A stretch of DNA of 64,000 nucleotides from Sulfuricurvum sp. (GTDB lineage Bacteria > Campylobacterota > Campylobacteria > Campylobacterales > Sulfurimonadaceae): NCBI GenBank assembly GCA_028710885.1, contig JAQTTG010000003.1, positions 310,001-374,000 of the forward strand, read 5' to 3'. The notes beneath the pieces are model-generated. The model was not told where the DNA came from, did no database searches, and saw only the letters and a list, made by a program, of their open reading frames with translations. Shown here one piece after another: positions 28,121-36,562 of this stretch; position 1 is the first letter of the stretch; every line of letters starts with the position of its first letter. The translations under genes and the position numbers were made by a program.

Positions 28121-29880
28121 GATACTCCGAGTCCAAGAACCTGAAACAGTTGAACACGGTATTCAAAGATACCCAAAAAATATACGAGGGGAAACAAAAG
28201 ACGGCTCTTATCACCTATGTCCAAAAACAGCATAATGTGTTCGAAAGCGATAAAAAACTGGGAGATGGTGGCGTTCATCACTACATCATCAGTCCTCTAT
28301 CACCTGAAAGCTATGAAAAACTAACTTCCGACCAAAAAAGAATAATGGAGGACGAGAGCATCCAGTGGAGTAAAAACACATTTGAAAAATTCGGCTTCAT
28401 CGGCGCATTGGAATATAACTCCGACAAAGGAGATAAACAATACACCAACGGCTTTCAAAATGTCAAAGAGGGATTTCACCTTCACCTTGCCGTCAGTGAG
28501 AAATATAAAATCAGGGGGCAAGCCGATTTATTGAGTTTGAGGGAGTCGCTGGCAAATCATCTATCCAACTCAATAGACGGTGATATGAGAACCATCTTGG
28601 GTCTGAAAAATAAAGAAGAAATGGAACAACACAGACGGCAAGCCATATCCCAAACCCAAAAGAAAAATGCCCTTGAAAACCTAAAAAATTCCCCTGAATT
28701 TATAGAAAATGATGCCTCGATTAAATCCCTGAACGGTGAATTGTCAAAGGTATTCACTGCTTTAGGAGTGAAACACATCTTGAAAAACGACCTTATTACT
28801 ATGAGCAAACACGAACGGCATAACATATTGAGCAAACGAACCGAGCTGAAAGAGGAAATCGGATTCATGCAAAAAGAGATTAAAAGCAGACGCAACGAGG
28901 TCAAATTAATTGATGGCTTCATCAAAGGGGAGAATGAGAAGATGTCCGATACCCAGAGGTTGTTTAATGACGAATACATCGCCTTGAAGCACTTTTATGA
29001 CAAGGAGATGATGTCGGTTTCCTATTACATCGAGGGACAATCCCAGTGGTTTCGAAAAATTAAATCAGACCAGTTGAAAAACAAACAAATATCCACCTCT
29101 GATTTTTTATCCCAAGTGGCACAGAATAAAAGTTATTGGAGATGGGTGAAGTCGGACGAGAAGAAACGCCACGAAGCCATTTTAAGACAACGAAGAGCCG
29201 ATTTTAAAAAGAAGCTATTTGCTATGGGAGATATTATCAGGGAGATTCAAAGAGACCGTTTGAAGGTGATAGCCCTGTCCAAATACGACTCCAAAAAACT
29301 GAAATCCAAACTTGCTAAATACGAGGATATCGGAACCCTATATAAGTCCCACTATGAGGTGTTCAATAAACGAATTGAGCAAATCCAGCAAGAGGTGGAA
29401 AGGCTGAAATCCAAAAAGGTCTCTTTGGTTCAAGAAAAAACCCAAAAACAGCACCAAAAACATCAAATGATAGAGAAAATCTTGAAGTTCGACTCAGCCG
29501 TTGGGGGCAAAGGATTTGAAGCACTGACGCAAGGGATGGAGAAAAAATACAATGTCAAAATCACCAAAGGCGGAGCGAATCCCGATTCTATTGACCTAAA
29601 AGAAAAAACCATCCATATACATAAACCCAAAAAAGAAGGAGCATTTGCCCACCTTCTTCGTGGCATTATGAAAATCACTGGAATGTCAGAAAGTTCCGTT
29701 ATCAGCAGTTTGAATATTAAAACGCTGTTTAAAAGGGTCAAAGAGAGTGTTTATAGCCAATATCCACACTTCCAACAATCATTGGAACAGACCCAATCGC
29801 TGGAGGACTTTATCGTGGTATTTGATAAGCTAAAAGAGGTGCATAAAAGACGGGAGGAGGATTACTCACCGTCTATGTAA
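28117..29880 (+). CDS. mob: Probable relaxase/mobilization protein
   Basis: 587 residues. The N-terminal third has VHHYIISPLSPESYEKLT at about 49-66 and GFHLHLAVSEKYK at about 118-130. The HxH pair and the ISP-type strand resemble the metal-binding core of HUH relaxases. A tyrosine near the N-terminus (Y3, or Y27 in LITYVQKQH) could be the nicking residue. The rest is a long charged coiled-coil region (about 180-470). Operon position after a MobC-like gene supports the role, nicking the element for conjugative mobilization. No coupling protein or mating-pore genes are in the element, so it would need a helper. Confidence 0.6.
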   Translation: MRYSESKNLKQLNTVFKDTQKIYEGKQKTALITYVQKQHNVFESDKKLGDGGVHHYIISPLSPESYEKLTSDQKRIMEDESIQWSKNTFEKFGFIGALEYNSDKGDKQYTNGFQNVKEGFHLHLAVSEKYKIRGQADLLSLRESLANHLSNSIDGDMRTILGLKNKEEMEQHRRQAISQTQKKNALENLKNSPEFIENDASIKSLNGELSKVFTALGVKHILKNDLITMSKHERHNILSKRTELKEEIGFMQKEIKSRRNEVKLIDGFIKGENEKMSDTQRLFNDEYIALKHFYDKEMMSVSYYIEGQSQWFRKIKSDQLKNKQISTSDFLSQVAQNKSYWRWVKSDEKKRHEAILRQRRADFKKKLFAMGDIIREIQRDRLKVIALSKYDSKKLKSKLAKYEDIGTLYKSHYEVFNKRIEQIQQEVERLKSKKVSLVQEKTQKQHQKHQMIEKILKFDSAVGGKGFEALTQGMEKKYNVKITKGGANPDSIDLKEKTIHIHKPKKEGAFAHLLRGIMKITGMSESSVISSLNIKTLFKRVKESVYSQYPHFQQSLEQTQSLEDFIVVFDKLKEVHKRREEDYSPSM

Positions 29881-30243
29881 TTTAATCTTGCCGTTCTTCA
29901 AAAACACATTGATGCGCTCAGAGAGTTCCATTTTTAACCCATCGGGGGCACTGATGATTTTTACATAGTGAAGGTTCTCTTGGATGACTTTGAGAATCAA
30001 CCCAGCTTCGTCTTTGGCTTTCAACAAAAAATAGGTCGCAATCGGTTTTTTGGCACCCGAGGTGAAGAAAAGCTTTTTCAAGGACGCTTCATAGATACTC
30101 ATTTGTGCGTCAATCTCTTTTTTCTCGGTGTAAATGTCCATCTCTTTAAAAACATTCACCGCTCTGAAATAATCAAGGGCGATGGTATTGACCGCCAACG
30201 CTACATTTACCACTTCTTCCTCTTCAAAATAATACCCTTCCAT
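29866..30243 (-). CDS. Hypothetical protein of the plasmid backbone
   Basis: 125-residue acidic/helical protein starting MEGYYFEEEEVVNVALAVNTIALDYF. The ATG at 30243 lies one base past the upstream gene's stop, which indicates coupling. It converges with the mobilization gene and overlaps its end by 15 bases. I recognise no family. Codon use matches rep and mob rather than the AT-rich cargo genes. Confidence 0.6.
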   Translation of the reverse strand: MEGYYFEEEEVVNVALAVNTIALDYFRAVNVFKEMDIYTEKKEIDAQMSIYEASLKKLFFTSGAKKPIATYFLLKAKDEAGLILKVIQENLHYVKIISAPDGLKMELSERINVFLKNGKIKLHRR

Positions 30244-30244
30244 T

Positions 30245-30994
30245 TTACACCACCACCCAAGACATCGGAACCGTCTGTTTTTTGCCGTCCCCGTCTTCGT
30301 ATTCGAGCCATTTATTCTCATTTTTCATCTTTACCGCCATCGGGTATCCTTCAACGATTGACTTGTCCATTAACTTGATTTCGACCATTTCGAAATTTTC
30401 CATCGCCCGATAAACCTTTCTCTCTTGTTTATAGGTCTCATTGTGCTTAAAAGTGGGGAGAAGGACATAAGAGATAACAGGGTCGATTCTCTTTACAAAG
30501 TCGTTAGGAGTCCGTTTAACGCTGTTGCGTAGATATTCGACCATTATCGGTGCCAATGAAACAAAGAGGTTGTTGTCTTGGAGCTTATAGCGGACATCAC
30601 CATTGTGCCATAACTCCCAGTTTATCGAATAGGAGCGTTTATCCAGACGGATAAGCTTGGAACATCGGAGAATTTTCAATGCGTCCGTCAGAAGGGAGGT
30701 TTTAATCTTGAAAACCTTTTCCTTTCCAACGGATTCTTGTATAACACATCGTTCATCGATTTCAAAGTTTTCCCCTGCTTCTACGACATTATAATTGTGT
30801 TCTTCAAGTTGAGTCCGTGTCGTGATATCTGGATTCCTCAACATCGCCCGCAAAACACCTTCGCTGGCAAGGGTGTTGAAGCTCTCTTTTTTTGGAAAAA
30901 ACCGTTCGCAAAGGTTCTTTTGCTTGGGCTTGCCATAAGTCCCGTAGGCTTCTTCAAGAGAATCAAGTATCTCTAATTGTTTTTCTTTATCCAT
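30245..30994 (-). CDS. Hypothetical protein, possibly a replication-related winged-helix protein
   Basis: 249 residues. Segments such as LEEAYGTYGKPKQKNLCERFFPKKESFNTLASEGVLRAMLRNPDI and LTDALKILRCSKLIRLDKRSYSINWELW suggest helical DNA-binding modules, reminiscent of replication or partition accessory factors, but no family is recognised. Start placed at the ATG at 30994, six bases after AAAAGGA; an ATG at 31000 abuts that site. It is the middle gene of a three-gene minus-strand run. Confidence 0.6.
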   Translation of the reverse strand: MDKEKQLEILDSLEEAYGTYGKPKQKNLCERFFPKKESFNTLASEGVLRAMLRNPDITTRTQLEEHNYNVVEAGENFEIDERCVIQESVGKEKVFKIKTSLLTDALKILRCSKLIRLDKRSYSINWELWHNGDVRYKLQDNNLFVSLAPIMVEYLRNSVKRTPNDFVKRIDPVISYVLLPTFKHNETYKQERKVYRAMENFEMVEIKLMDKSIVEGYPMAVKMKNENKWLEYEDGDGKKQTVPMSWVVV

Positions 30995-31006
30995 TGCCAT
31001 TCCTTT

Positions 31007-31375
31007 TCAAACATATGGGTTCGAATCGCCATTGTTATTGTCCTTGAACCGTTTTTTTAATGCACGAAGCCGCTGCTCAGCCAATTCTTTCTCTTTTTCT
31101 TCTATCACATCAGGATGGGTATCCATATCAAACACCCCTCGTTCGGAGTATTTGCATATAAGCTTTGAAATCACCTTCTCATAGGCAGTTTTAAATTCTT
31201 CTGACTCCTCTTCAACGGCATCCCTTACCTTTTGATAAGCGTCTCCAAGCTGGTCATTGGTCATTGACAAGACATCGTATTTTTTCATCATCAAATCGAT
31301 GGTTGGTTTGAAAGCTTCATCACAGATTTCGTCATAGGTAATCAGTTTTATTTCTGTTATTTGGTCATTTTTCAT
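31007..31375 (-). CDS. Hypothetical acidic coiled protein
   Basis: 122 residues, rich in Glu/Lys (for example VRDAVEEESEEFKTAYEKVI and EEKEKELAEQRLRALKKRFK), probably helical. First gene of the minus-strand run with 30245 and 29866. The start is uncertain: the ATG at 31375 has no visible ribosome-binding site and lies only 7 bases after a TATAAT, so the message could be leaderless. A TTG at 31420 would add 15 residues but would read through the promoter palindrome. Confidence 0.55.
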   Translation of the reverse strand: MKNDQITEIKLITYDEICDEAFKPTIDLMMKKYDVLSMTNDQLGDAYQKVRDAVEEESEEFKTAYEKVISKLICKYSERGVFDMDTHPDVIEEKEKELAEQRLRALKKRFKDNNNGDSNPYV

Positions 31376-31381
31376 AACTTC

Positions 31382-31400
31382 ATTATAGGTATATATACCT
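31382..31400 (-). promoter_or_regulatory. Promoter with AGGTATATATACCT palindrome
   Basis: Minus-strand TATAAT (31382-31387) abuts the perfect 14-bp palindrome AGGTATATATACCT (31387-31400). The core differs by one base from GGTATAGATACC at the mobilization promoter (27645-27656). Probably a shared repressor site. Confidence 0.5.
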
Positions 31401-31447
31401 TCAATCACCTTTAAAATCAACTCATATTTTATTTTAAAGGACTAACA

Positions 31448-32692
31448 ATGACTACATTGACTTCTTCTATTTCAACTTCAGTTGCTACGGCTCTTAACAA
31501 CCAAACGGTATCTATTTCGGCTGAACCGAAACAAAAACGTGAAATGACTCCTCATATCAGACGAGCGCATACTCGCACATTGAGAAACGGTGTCGTAAAA
31601 CAATTTCCAGCGTGTATTGTTCATGAAGAAAAATATTTCAAACTTTTCACGGAGAGTCCGAAATCTTTTTTTAACCGTATGACTGGAAGCAAAGTGGCAT
31701 TTTCTACTCTGTATCACTATACAGGTTCAAAAGCGAAGTTTTATAAAAAAGTTCAGCTTCTTTGGAATGAAACGGTTGATAAAAAGCGTGTGAAAAAAAT
31801 ATTGATTCCATTTTTTGGCGGCGGTTCGGATTTATTGAACATTTCGGTTAAAACAATGGGGATTGTTGATACTGCAATCGTAAACGATTTTAATCCAGTT
31901 ATCTCTGGCACAGTTAAAAACATCCGAGACAATCGTGAGAAACTGAAAGAGGAAATTGAAAAAATCACTGACATTGATTTGGAATCAGCCGATGAAGTAA
32001 GAATATTTCTGGAATCTTTGGTTGCGGTGGCACATGACCTTGAGTCGAATAAGGAATTTGACAATATCCGTTTATCGGCTATTTTTATTATTTTATTGAA
32101 TAGTTCAGACCGTGGTATTTATGAATGGAACGAAAAAGCTCAAATCAGTCAATTTTCCATTAATCCAACGAAGGCTCCAAAGAAGAAAAATCTAATGGGC
32201 AAAGTCGACTTTTTAGGTTATTTCATTGACGGATATAAAGAGTTCATTGTTGAAAATCTATCCTATGATGATTTGATTGAAAAATACGCTGGGGATGACG
32301 TATTGACTATTGCAGACCCTTTGTATGTGGAAGAGAACCACGATGAAAACGTGGAGGTTCTTATCAACACCGCCATCGATTATGGCTTTGATTTTGACCA
32401 TGACCGTTGCTTGGATGTATTTTCTACGAAATTGAAGGATTGTCAGCTTATTTACCATAATTATTTCAATACTAAACTAATACGGCAATTCGTTTCCAAA
32501 GGGTTTGATTTTATTCTACACCCAAAGAAAAATATCAGTCGTAATAGTGACGGCACATACAAAGATTGTGTGGAAATCATCGTATTTACGGATAACCGTA
32601 AAAAATCCAAAAAACCGTCTACAGCGGTTCAACCTCTGCCAAAGTCAAATAACACTGAATTCAGACCGTTTCTTGTTTTGAAATCGGCTTGA
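31448..32692 (+). CDS. Dam-like (D12 class) adenine methyltransferase homologue with altered catalytic motif
   Basis: 414 residues. FHYTGSK-type opening (LYHYTGSKAKFYKKV), the cofactor motif IPFFGGGSDLLN (residues 120-130) and VNDFNPVISG follow the plan of Dam-like N6-adenine methyltransferases. The catalytic DPPY motif, however, reads DPLY (290-293, in TIADPLYVEENH). Dam normally tolerates little change there, so the enzyme may be altered or inactive. A C-terminal FHPKKNISRNSDGTYKDCVEIIVFTDN segment fits the family's end. AAAGGAC lies upstream of the ATG. No restriction partner is adjacent. Confidence 0.65.
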   Translation: MTTLTSSISTSVATALNNQTVSISAEPKQKREMTPHIRRAHTRTLRNGVVKQFPACIVHEEKYFKLFTESPKSFFNRMTGSKVAFSTLYHYTGSKAKFYKKVQLLWNETVDKKRVKKILIPFFGGGSDLLNISVKTMGIVDTAIVNDFNPVISGTVKNIRDNREKLKEEIEKITDIDLESADEVRIFLESLVAVAHDLESNKEFDNIRLSAIFIILLNSSDRGIYEWNEKAQISQFSINPTKAPKKKNLMGKVDFLGYFIDGYKEFIVENLSYDDLIEKYAGDDVLTIADPLYVEENHDENVEVLINTAIDYGFDFDHDRCLDVFSTKLKDCQLIYHNYFNTKLIRQFVSKGFDFILHPKKNISRNSDGTYKDCVEIIVFTDNRKKSKKPSTAVQPLPKSNNTEFRPFLVLKSA

Positions 32693-32708
32693 TGAATTTA
32701 TTGTTATT

Positions 32709-32730
32709 AACGGTCATCAAAGACCGTTTT
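32709..32730 (+). terminator. Terminator after the Dam-like gene
   Basis: AACGGTC/GACCGTT, a 7-bp perfect stem with a 6-base loop and a short T-tail, 17 bases after the stop codon. Confidence 0.6.
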
Positions 32731-32761
32731 ACACTTAAAAATTATTATAAAGGACATTGAT

Positions 32762-33103
32762 ATGTATATAGAATTAGAAGATATCGGATTAGGTTATTAC
32801 AGCACGGGCATTGAAAAGAAAATACACGAGTTGATTAGTTCGAGCTACAAGCCAAAAATAACTTATGGAAAAGAAGAACGAAAAAAGCAGTTTAGAACGA
32901 ATTCAGCCTCTTTACGGGCTTATTGGGCTGGTTATGGCAATACATACACCGTGAAGATACCAATTAAATGGGAATACAAGACAAGCGACTTGATGAAATT
33001 CTTCAAGAACAACAGCACTGTCATTTTCAGACGCAAAGAGGTCGAGTTTGACAATCAATCGTATATCCAAAAAATTAAAGACATTACAAAGGACACAAAA
33101 TGA
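32762..33103 (+). CDS. Hypothetical basic protein
   Basis: 113 residues, lysine-rich (pI clearly basic by inspection), MYIELEDIGLGYYSTGIEKK at the start. AAAGGAC with good spacing precedes the ATG at 32762. It overlaps the next gene by 4 bases (ATGA), so the two are co-translated. No family recognised; small cargo gene between a methyltransferase and the large nuclease. Confidence 0.5.
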   Translation: MYIELEDIGLGYYSTGIEKKIHELISSSYKPKITYGKEERKKQFRTNSASLRAYWAGYGNTYTVKIPIKWEYKTSDLMKFFKNNSTVIFRRKEVEFDNQSYIQKIKDITKDTK

Positions 33104-33360
33104 AAAACGAAATCATCAAATGCTTATGCGAAGAACACGGCGGTGCTACCCATCATAGATTCAAAAAGATTTTTTTGAACATTTTCAATGACAACACCTA
33201 TAAAGAAGTTGAGCTTTACAGCTTTCTATGCAGTTGTGACCGCCATTACAGAGAAATGTTTTTTTGGCTGTTGGAGCAGGTTGCTGAACAAAGAGGCAAT
33301 TCGAGCAAAATGCTTCAAGAGATTTTTGACGAAATGGCAAAACACTCCCATAAGGATTGA
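33100..33360 (+). CDS. Hypothetical small protein
   Basis: 86 residues with Cys and His pairs (IKCLCEEHGGATHHR and YSFLCSCDRHYREMFFW) that could bind a metal, although no known zinc-finger spacing fits exactly. It overlaps the preceding gene by 4 bases. Function unknown. Confidence 0.5.
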   Translation: MKNEIIKCLCEEHGGATHHRFKKIFLNIFNDNTYKEVELYSFLCSCDRHYREMFFWLLEQVAEQRGNSSKMLQEIFDEMAKHSHKD

Positions 33361-33375
33361 CAATTATAAATTGTC
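33359..33375 (+). terminator. Palindrome at the end of the small-gene pair
   Basis: GACAATT-ATA-AATTGTC, a perfect 7-bp stem starting inside the stop codon and followed by a pyrimidine-rich stretch. It could be a weak terminator; an operator for the next gene is less likely given the 210-base distance. Confidence 0.4.
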
Positions 33376-33585
33376 CTTCCATCCTCCCCCTTTTTTCCTC
33401 CTTGAAAACCTTCACCTTTACCCATTCAATCATTCCCTCTAATATCAATCAGCCCTATCGTTTATCCCCACTACAAGTTTTTTCCCAAAGAGGTTGAAAC
33501 ACTCATTTTATTAAAAACAGAATCTTTTCATTAAATCTAATATAAACTTTTGATATTTTGTTATGTTTGATAAATAGGGAATATT

Positions 33586-36096
33586 ATGAGTTATGAAAAA
33601 TCACTAGAAACTTTAAAAAATTTAAATAAAAAGTTTTCAAATACTTCTATGAATGAAGCTGATACTAGATTTCAAATTATAGATAAAATTATTGAATATA
33701 CATTTTTTTGGCCATCAGCTAACATAAAAATGGAAACGAAAACAAATGAAGGATATACCGATTATCAATTAACTAATTCAAATGGTGAAAAAACTTTTCT
33801 AGTTATTGAAGCAAAAAAACAAAAAGTTGATTTCAATTTTAGTCAATATGGAGATATCACAAATCATCGTATAAAGGTAAAAATTCTTTTAAAGGATGAG
33901 AATACAAAAAATACGATTTTACAAGTAAAAAATTATTGTAATGATATAGGATGTAAATATGCTTGTATTACTAATGGCCATGAGTGGGCATTCTTTAGGA
34001 CTTATATAGATGGCAAAAGTTGGCAGGAAGGCAATGCTTATATCTTTAGAAATTTGCAAGATATCATCGACAACTTTGTAGAAGTTAATAAATATTTAAC
34101 GCATACCAAAATTGTGAATGAAAATTCTTTACAACTTCTTTTTGATGGTATTCAACATAGCTCTAATGAAAGATATGAACCGAAACTCAAAATCAATGGT
34201 TATGATGAACAAATTGCCAATAATCAATTAGATACGATGATTAGAGGTTATTTTGATAGATTCTTTGGAGAAATAAGAATTTCGGATGACGAATTGTTGG
34301 AAAAGTGTTACGTAGCAGAACGAGGTTATGAAATAAATTTTGACAAGGTAACACGTATATTAGAAGATGCACTTTCGCCTTATATGGAAAATACTGTCAA
34401 GCTAAAAAGTGTTGATACAAAAACATTTTCTCAAGATACATTTACACTTGAAATTCAAAAAATAATTATTGAAGGGAAAAAAGCAAAAGTCTTAGTTCTG
34501 TTTGGTGGTAAAGGGGCTGGGAAAACTACTTTCTTGGTGAATTTGTTTAGTAATAAACAAAATAATAATATTAGAGATCATAGTATTATTGGATACGTTA
34601 ATTTATTAAAAGTTGCAAATGATAAGGACGCCATAAAAAATCAAATACTAAAACAGTTATTGCAAGAAATTGATAAAGACAAATTATTAGAAGGAAGTAA
34701 TGATGATTTATCAAATTTATTTAGGGATAAATATGATGTTGCACTTAAACAATCTCTAGACGGACTTGATACTAAAACTGAATCTTTCATCTTAAAACGA
34801 AATGATTTACTTCAAAGCTACAAAAATGATTTGATGTATTGTCTTACAAGATTGTCACATTATTGGAGAGGTAAGCAAAAAGGTATTATTATAAACATAG
34901 ATAATACCGACCAATTTGACCAAGCATTGCAGGATTATTGTTTTAGCTTTGCAAGTGAGTTAGCTGAAAAATTACATTGTATATCTATTATTTCTTTAAG
35001 AGAAGAAAAATATGTTAGTTCAAATATTCAGGGATATTTGGACGCATATGAGCAGAATGGGTTTCATATTAGTTCTCCGAAGCCTCAACAAGTATTTTTA
35101 AAACGATTAGAGTTTATTTTAAACAAAATAAAGAATGAAAAGAAAATATTCAAACATCAAATTGATGATATCAATATACTGTTTCAAATTCTAAAAACAA
35201 ATCTTGAAAATGAGCAAAGTGAATTTAATAGATTTATGACAGCAGCTACTCATGGGAATATAAGACAAGGGCTTGAGCTCTTTAAATCATTCCTTTTTTC
35301 AAACTATACGAATATAAATGAAATGATTAAACAAGGGAAATGGGATATTACATTACATCAAATAATTAAGCCTATTATGATCCCGATTTATCGTTTTTAT
35401 AACGAAAAAATTTCAAATTCAATTCCTAATATATATAAATTGAGAAGTGAATTTAATAGTTCTCATTTTACAGCATATAGAATACTTAATAAACTTGCTA
35501 CAAGAAATGATGAGTATATTTCAGTATTTGAATTAAATTCTCATTTTTCTGATACTTTTAAAATGCTTAATGACTGTAAGCTAAATATAGAATTATTGTT
35601 AAGTAGGGGAATGGTTGAATCTGAAAATGGTTCTGATGTATACGATGACAATATACAAAAAATTAAAATTACATCATTTGGCTATTATATGCAAGAAGTC
35701 ATTTTTAAAGATTTGACATATTTGGAGCTTATTTCTGTTGATTTAGCTGTATTGGACCATCAACTATCCAATGAAATTATTGCATATTCGAATGAAGAAT
35801 ATGATTTATTAAAAAAAGGTCAAGATCGTAGTATTTTAGAAGAAGAAGCTAATCAACTTAGATATAAAAGACTTGAAATAAGACTAAGAAAAGTAGAGAA
35901 ATTAATCCAATATTTGAATAAGCAAGAACTAGCAGAAGTTGAACACTATTCATTAAACAAAGATAACTTGATGACTTCGAAAATCATTGATAATTTTAGA
36001 AATCAAAAAAAAGATGCTCTTGAAAGTGCTCAAAAAAATCTAAAAATCAATATAGCCATTTCAGAAACAAAACATGGCATCAAACGGTTGGATTAA
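33586..36096 (+). CDS. PD-(D/E)xK nuclease fused to a P-loop NTPase, candidate anti-phage gene
   Basis: 836-residue AT-rich gene. Residues 1-160 look like the nuclease domain at the N-terminus of type I restriction HsdR: NEADTRFQIIDKII (22-35), YTDYQL with D59, and the FLVIEAKK strand with E75 and K77, the D-x(n)-E-x-K core. Residues about 295-600 form an NTPase with Walker A GGKGAGKTT (307-315) and Walker B GIIINIDNTD with D439 and D442, of the STAND/KAP type. The last 240 residues are helical and charged, perhaps the sensor. No helicase motifs are present, so it is not HsdR. It is a single gene next to attR, where defence cargo often sits. Defence function is inference. Confidence 0.65.
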   Translation: MSYEKSLETLKNLNKKFSNTSMNEADTRFQIIDKIIEYTFFWPSANIKMETKTNEGYTDYQLTNSNGEKTFLVIEAKKQKVDFNFSQYGDITNHRIKVKILLKDENTKNTILQVKNYCNDIGCKYACITNGHEWAFFRTYIDGKSWQEGNAYIFRNLQDIIDNFVEVNKYLTHTKIVNENSLQLLFDGIQHSSNERYEPKLKINGYDEQIANNQLDTMIRGYFDRFFGEIRISDDELLEKCYVAERGYEINFDKVTRILEDALSPYMENTVKLKSVDTKTFSQDTFTLEIQKIIIEGKKAKVLVLFGGKGAGKTTFLVNLFSNKQNNNIRDHSIIGYVNLLKVANDKDAIKNQILKQLLQEIDKDKLLEGSNDDLSNLFRDKYDVALKQSLDGLDTKTESFILKRNDLLQSYKNDLMYCLTRLSHYWRGKQKGIIINIDNTDQFDQALQDYCFSFASELAEKLHCISIISLREEKYVSSNIQGYLDAYEQNGFHISSPKPQQVFLKRLEFILNKIKNEKKIFKHQIDDINILFQILKTNLENEQSEFNRFMTAATHGNIRQGLELFKSFLFSNYTNINEMIKQGKWDITLHQIIKPIMIPIYRFYNEKISNSIPNIYKLRSEFNSSHFTAYRILNKLATRNDEYISVFELNSHFSDTFKMLNDCKLNIELLLSRGMVESENGSDVYDDNIQKIKITSFGYYMQEVIFKDLTYLELISVDLAVLDHQLSNEIIAYSNEEYDLLKKGQDRSILEEEANQLRYKRLEIRLRKVEKLIQYLNKQELAEVEHYSLNKDNLMTSKIIDNFRNQKKDALESAQKNLKINIAISETKHGIKRLD

Positions 36097-36275
36097 GTCA
36101 TTGTTTCTTCTCCTTAATAAGAAAAGTCTTTAATAACTATTGAAGATGCAATTTCCATACTAAAAGAAGACAATAGTAATGTTTTGGATTGTCAAATTTG
36201 GTAAATTGACTTATAAATGAAATGCTCTTGACATATTGTCTCATGCATAGCTAAACACAAAAATATTGATGCTAC

Positions 36276-36297
36276 TTGTCATACCTTTTGTTATACC
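36276..36297. repeat. Arm-type integrase repeat at the right end
   Basis: One copy of the 22-bp unit seen twice at 20893-20938 (TTGTCATACC...TTATACC), 144 bases from the right attachment repeat. Confidence 0.6.
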
Positions 36298-36430
36298 TTG
36301 GCAAGGCATTTACTCGATGCTATAATTATTAAATCTTGACTAAAAAGGGTTCCTTGTGATTACGAAAAGCCGTAAAATAGGTGGGTCCTTAAATAGTGTT
36401 CAATTTAAAAACTTGAACAGGAGTCGTATA

Positions 36431-36469
36431 GATGGTGGCTGGGTTCGATTCCCCCCCCCGCCACCATCT
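36431..36469. repeat. Right attachment site (attR) with flanking inverted repeat
   Basis: 36441-36469 repeats the tRNA-Met 3' end (28 of 29 bases identical to 20805-20833). GATGGTGGC at 36431-36439 is the exact inverse of GCCACCATC at 36460-36468. The bases GATGG(TGG)CTGGG just before it resemble the 5' end of the same tRNA gene with three extra bases, as if a shortened tRNA remnant remained. Confidence 0.82.
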
Positions 36470-36562
36470 TACAATCATCCAAAAATTTTCATCCTGCTTT
36501 AATCTAACGGAACATTGACTATAATATAAAATTCATTTAGTATTTATCCATGAAAGTCCCCA

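Larger units (their letters stand above)
36097..36562. other. Right end of the element, non-coding
   Basis: 466 bases with no supported gene. Holds an arm-type repeat (36276-36297), the attachment repeat (36441-36469) and, from about 36470, the chromosomal leader of the phosphoethanolamine transferase gene. Confidence 0.6.

Noticed and set aside
27674-31420. Self-transmissible conjugative element
   Set aside because: There is no coupling ATPase, VirB4-like ATPase or pilus gene between the attachment repeats; at most it is mobilizable.
33586-36096. Type I restriction HsdR subunit
   Set aside because: The nuclease part is HsdR-like, but there are no DEAD-box helicase motifs and no hsdM or hsdS genes nearby.
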